Shown here piece after piece: positions 20,228-21,870 of a stretch of DNA of 21,870 nucleotides. Position 1 is the first letter of the stretch. Every line of letters starts with the position of its first letter. The position numbers and the translations under genes were made by a program. This DNA is from Intoshia linei. Taxonomy: Eukaryota; Orthonectida; Rhopaluridae. The notes under the pieces are model-generated. The model had not been told where the DNA came from. It saw only the letters and a program-made list of their open reading frames with translations, and made no database searches. The stretch is from NCBI GenBank assembly GCA_001642005.1, contig LWCA01000619.1, positions 1 to 21,870 on the forward strand, written 5' to 3'.

Positions 20228-20235
20228 GCGCGAAA
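20228..20235 (-). promoter_or_regulatory. E2F-like site just upstream of SMC2 ATG
   Basis: The minus strand reads TTTCGCGC, a perfect match to the E2F consensus TTTSSCGC, 24 bp upstream of the SMC2 start codon in an otherwise extremely AT-rich 42-bp gap. E2F control of mitotic and replication genes is established in animals; control of this gene is inference. It may lie in the 5' UTR rather than the promoter. Confidence 0.45.
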
Positions 20236-20245
20236 ATAAAATAAC

Positions 20246-20251
20246 TTTATT
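20246..20251 (-). promoter_or_regulatory. Candidate NUDT2 polyadenylation signal overlapping the stop
   Basis: AATAAA on the minus strand overlaps the NUDT2 TAA stop (20249-20247). If used, cleavage would fall at or past the SMC2 start codon. The only alternatives in the gap are the A-rich words at 20240-20236. AATAAA is common by chance in this base composition. Confidence 0.3.
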
Positions 20252-20932
20252 TAATATTTTTAATATAATTATCACATTGTGATATACAATCGACTGTGTT
20301 TGCGTATTGGGTGACTTTTCTAAATTCATCTAATGTCATCCAATCATAATCGCAATGTTCGTGAGATAAGTTTATTGTTACACGAGCTTCCACTAGCTTT
20401 GCTGGCCAGTATGTCACCTGTTTGTTTTTGGAATTTACAGTGTAGTTGATTTTTATCATGTGGTCGTCAATTTCGTATTGGTTTTCTTTTAGACCAGCTT
20501 CTTCTTCTGTTTCGCGTTTGGCGGCTTCCATGTGACTTTCATTTTTCTCCACGTGTCCTATAAATAGGACATTAGTCTAATTGAGCAGTTTCAACCTAGT
20601 CACTTGTTAAATTATAACTACAAATAATTTTGAAATTCTGACAACCCCAGATTGTAAACATCGGTTCAACACCTAAAAATGTTTATTTTCCAAGATTCAT
20701 TCTAAGGGTCGTAGTCTACAACTTGTAAGTAACTTTTATTATCAAACTAAAGTTAGATTTTGGTATAATATAACTAGATAAACCCTATGAATAACGGAAA
20801 ATAAAAATAAAATACGTTACCCTTTGGCGGAGTCCAGTGAGCTGATTTTCTTGTACTTTTGAGCATCAAATATTCAACATTATCATTATTTAGTCTATAT
20901 ACTATTAACCCTGCCGCTTCAACTATTTTCGT
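20247..20932 (-). CDS. NUDT2: Bis(5'-nucleosyl)-tetraphosphatase (Ap4A hydrolase), 5' end missing
   Basis: Nudix hydrolase of the asymmetrical Ap4A hydrolase type, which splits Ap4A to ATP and AMP. Two exons on the minus strand: 20932-20821 and 20557-20247, joined in phase (AAG G|GA CAC) across a 263-bp intron. Visible protein is 140 residues against 147 in human. It starts TKIVEAAGLIVYR, aligned to the human start almost at the Met, so only a very short coding piece lies in an upstream exon I could not find. Motifs: HWTPPKGHVE, the Nudix box G-x5-E-x7-RETEEEAGL with all Glu ligands present (box Gly at visible residue 38), VTYWPAKL, and LSHEHCDYDW, the family's 'LSHEH..Y.W'. The reading frame is intact. 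The stop is 42 bp from the SMC2 start on the same strand, so the two could share a transcript or the SMC2 promoter could lie within this gene. The name rests on motif order; another Nudix clade is unlikely. Confidence 0.9.
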
Positions 20933-21031
20933 CTAAAAATAAACTTTAAAACAAAGAAAATTAATATGACACTCAATATTACCATATTTTTAAAAAATTT
21001 AAATAAATTCACAATTTCATAAAAATGTATA

Positions 21032-21203
21032 CAGTGATATCTCGATATAGTCACGTTCAATTACTTCAATTTTAGTTTATTTAGAGTTAAATGTAAAGCC
21101 AAAATTACATATCTATGATTGCAAAAAATATTTTTGGCTTAAAATTGTTTCTAAATAAACTAAAATTTAAGTCATCGAACGTGACTATATCGAGATATCA
21201 CTA
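21032..21203. mobile_element. Palindromic Tc1/mariner-type MITE, 172 bp
   Basis: Left end CAGTGATATCTCGATATAGT; right end, reverse-complemented, TAGTGATATCTCGATATAGT, one difference at the first base. The inverted repeats continue for about 65-70 bp each (both contain TTTTAGTTTATTTAGA), leaving a loop of only some 35 bp. A TA precedes the left end (21030-21031); the right flank TT is one base from TA. It sits about 100 bp upstream of the visible NUDT2 exon, possibly in its first intron. No coding capacity. Confidence 0.8.
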
Positions 21204-21500
21204 TTTTTGAAAGAATATATTCACGAACTGATTTATTATGTAACCAACGATATTATCACAATTTCAAATTTATTTTTGGGCAATTTTGATTCATTTTTGT
21301 TTTCACCAGGAATGCGTAGATTTTTGGGTTGATATTTTGTATCTATCAACTGTAATAAGCTGTATCAGAATATTTTTTTAATTGTAGGACCGCTAATTAT
21401 TTCACATTTTTTGTTTTAATAAAATATTTCGAAAAAAAATATATAAAATTAAATGCTTTTTTTGATCCTGAATTCGTCACTTATTCGGATTGAATTTTTC
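21204..21500. other. Non-coding stretch upstream of NUDT2
   Basis: AT-rich with no open frame, repeat or splice-flanked exon that I recognise. The missing first NUDT2 exon and promoter could lie here or beyond the window; no short ATG exon with a good donor stood out. Confidence 0.35.
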
Positions 21501-21870
21501 TGTGTGTGTTAACAGGATACAACTGCGCAAAAGGGTGTCCATGCATTTCAAAGTTCTTTCTGCTATTTCATTGTATATGAAATATTAAGTCTATTACTGA
21601 AAGGGTTTTCACGAATCCAATGCTTATTTAAGCATTTTAATACATTAGGATACTAAAATAAATAATAATCATAATATTTATGTTACATTTAATACCAATT
21701 CTTCTTCTAGTGAATTCCATTTTGCAAATCTTTGATATCTGCAGGTGAACCAACATTGAGACCAAATATCAACAATAAAATCGCAATTTTTTAACTTTAG
21801 GGGATCTGTCTATAAATATAATATAGGCTTTTAGAGCATATAATGCTCTGCTATTCCATCGAGCATTTGA
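21500..21870 (-). pseudogene. Decayed coding remnant, likely transposon-derived, family not named
   Basis: From the right edge on the minus strand, one frame reads NARWNSRALYALKAYI and continues as FIDRSPKVKKLRF to a TGA. After a frame change comes VDIWSQCWF, and farther on VLKCLNKHWIRE, and IAERTLKCMDTLLRSCILL near 21570-21510. The blocks lie in several frames with stops between them, as in a dead gene. Their order looks like one protein (Trp-rich block, then an 'H-W-I-R-E', then 'A-E-R-..K-M'), as I would expect of a mobile-element protein, but I cannot name a family. It continues beyond the window. Confidence 0.35.

Noticed and set aside
1-21870. CRISPR array, tRNA or rRNA gene, or bacterial operon
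   Set aside because: The tandem repeats are contiguous without unique spacers, no cloverleaf or rRNA core was seen, and the genes have spliceosomal introns.

Overview
The window is eukaryotic nuclear DNA, very AT-rich, with GT-AG introns and dense DNA-transposon debris. The gene families (a penta-EF-hand calpain, SMC2, an NUDT2-type Nudix hydrolase) and the abundance of hAT and Tc1/mariner MITEs fit an insect. Base composition and repeat load suggest an aphid or other hemipteran, but that is an impression and not a test.

Layout. 1-3120 is intergenic. It holds a broken hAT transposase (ZBED5/SCAND3 type, about 648-1440), the N-terminal end of a Tc1/mariner-type transposase on the minus strand (1960-2172), and interspersed repeats. 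3124-13027 (+) is a many-exon calpain-like gene. I could rebuild 19 exons by hand, covering the N-terminal segment, the protease core, the C2-like domain III and the penta-EF-hand domain. The catalytic Cys is Tyr and the catalytic His is Ile, and the EF-hand loops have lost their acidic residues. One EF-hand exon has an in-frame TAG and breaks phase, and one intron would be only 34 nt. The gene is therefore a catalytically dead calpain relative, probably decaying. Its introns are full of MITEs, including a 1.45 kb hAT-like element with an internal minisatellite and a recognisable 8-bp target-site duplication.

13028-15444 lies between the two convergent genes. It holds a 21-bp minisatellite and a second, partial copy of the hAT-like minisatellite element. 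A 215-bp direct repeat (12823-13038 and 15281-15494) joins the calpain 3' end to the SMC2 3' end: each copy carries a calpain tail exon on one strand and the last SMC2 codons on the other. The calpain uses the first copy and SMC2 the second.

15445-20204 (-) is an intact SMC2 gene in four exons (1174 residues), the condensin ATPase. 20247-20932 (-) is the 3' part of an NUDT2-like Ap4A hydrolase gene; its first short exon was not found. Only 42 bp separate the NUDT2 stop from the SMC2 ATG, and that gap contains an E2F-like TTTCGCGC. 20933-21870 holds a palindromic Tc1/mariner-type MITE and, at the right edge, a decayed coding remnant on the minus strand.

The three host genes belong to unrelated processes (calpain family, condensin, dinucleotide-polyphosphate hydrolysis), and I see no pathway linking them. 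The most unusual points are the dead calpain, the shared calpain/SMC2 tail duplication and the very tight NUDT2-SMC2 spacing.
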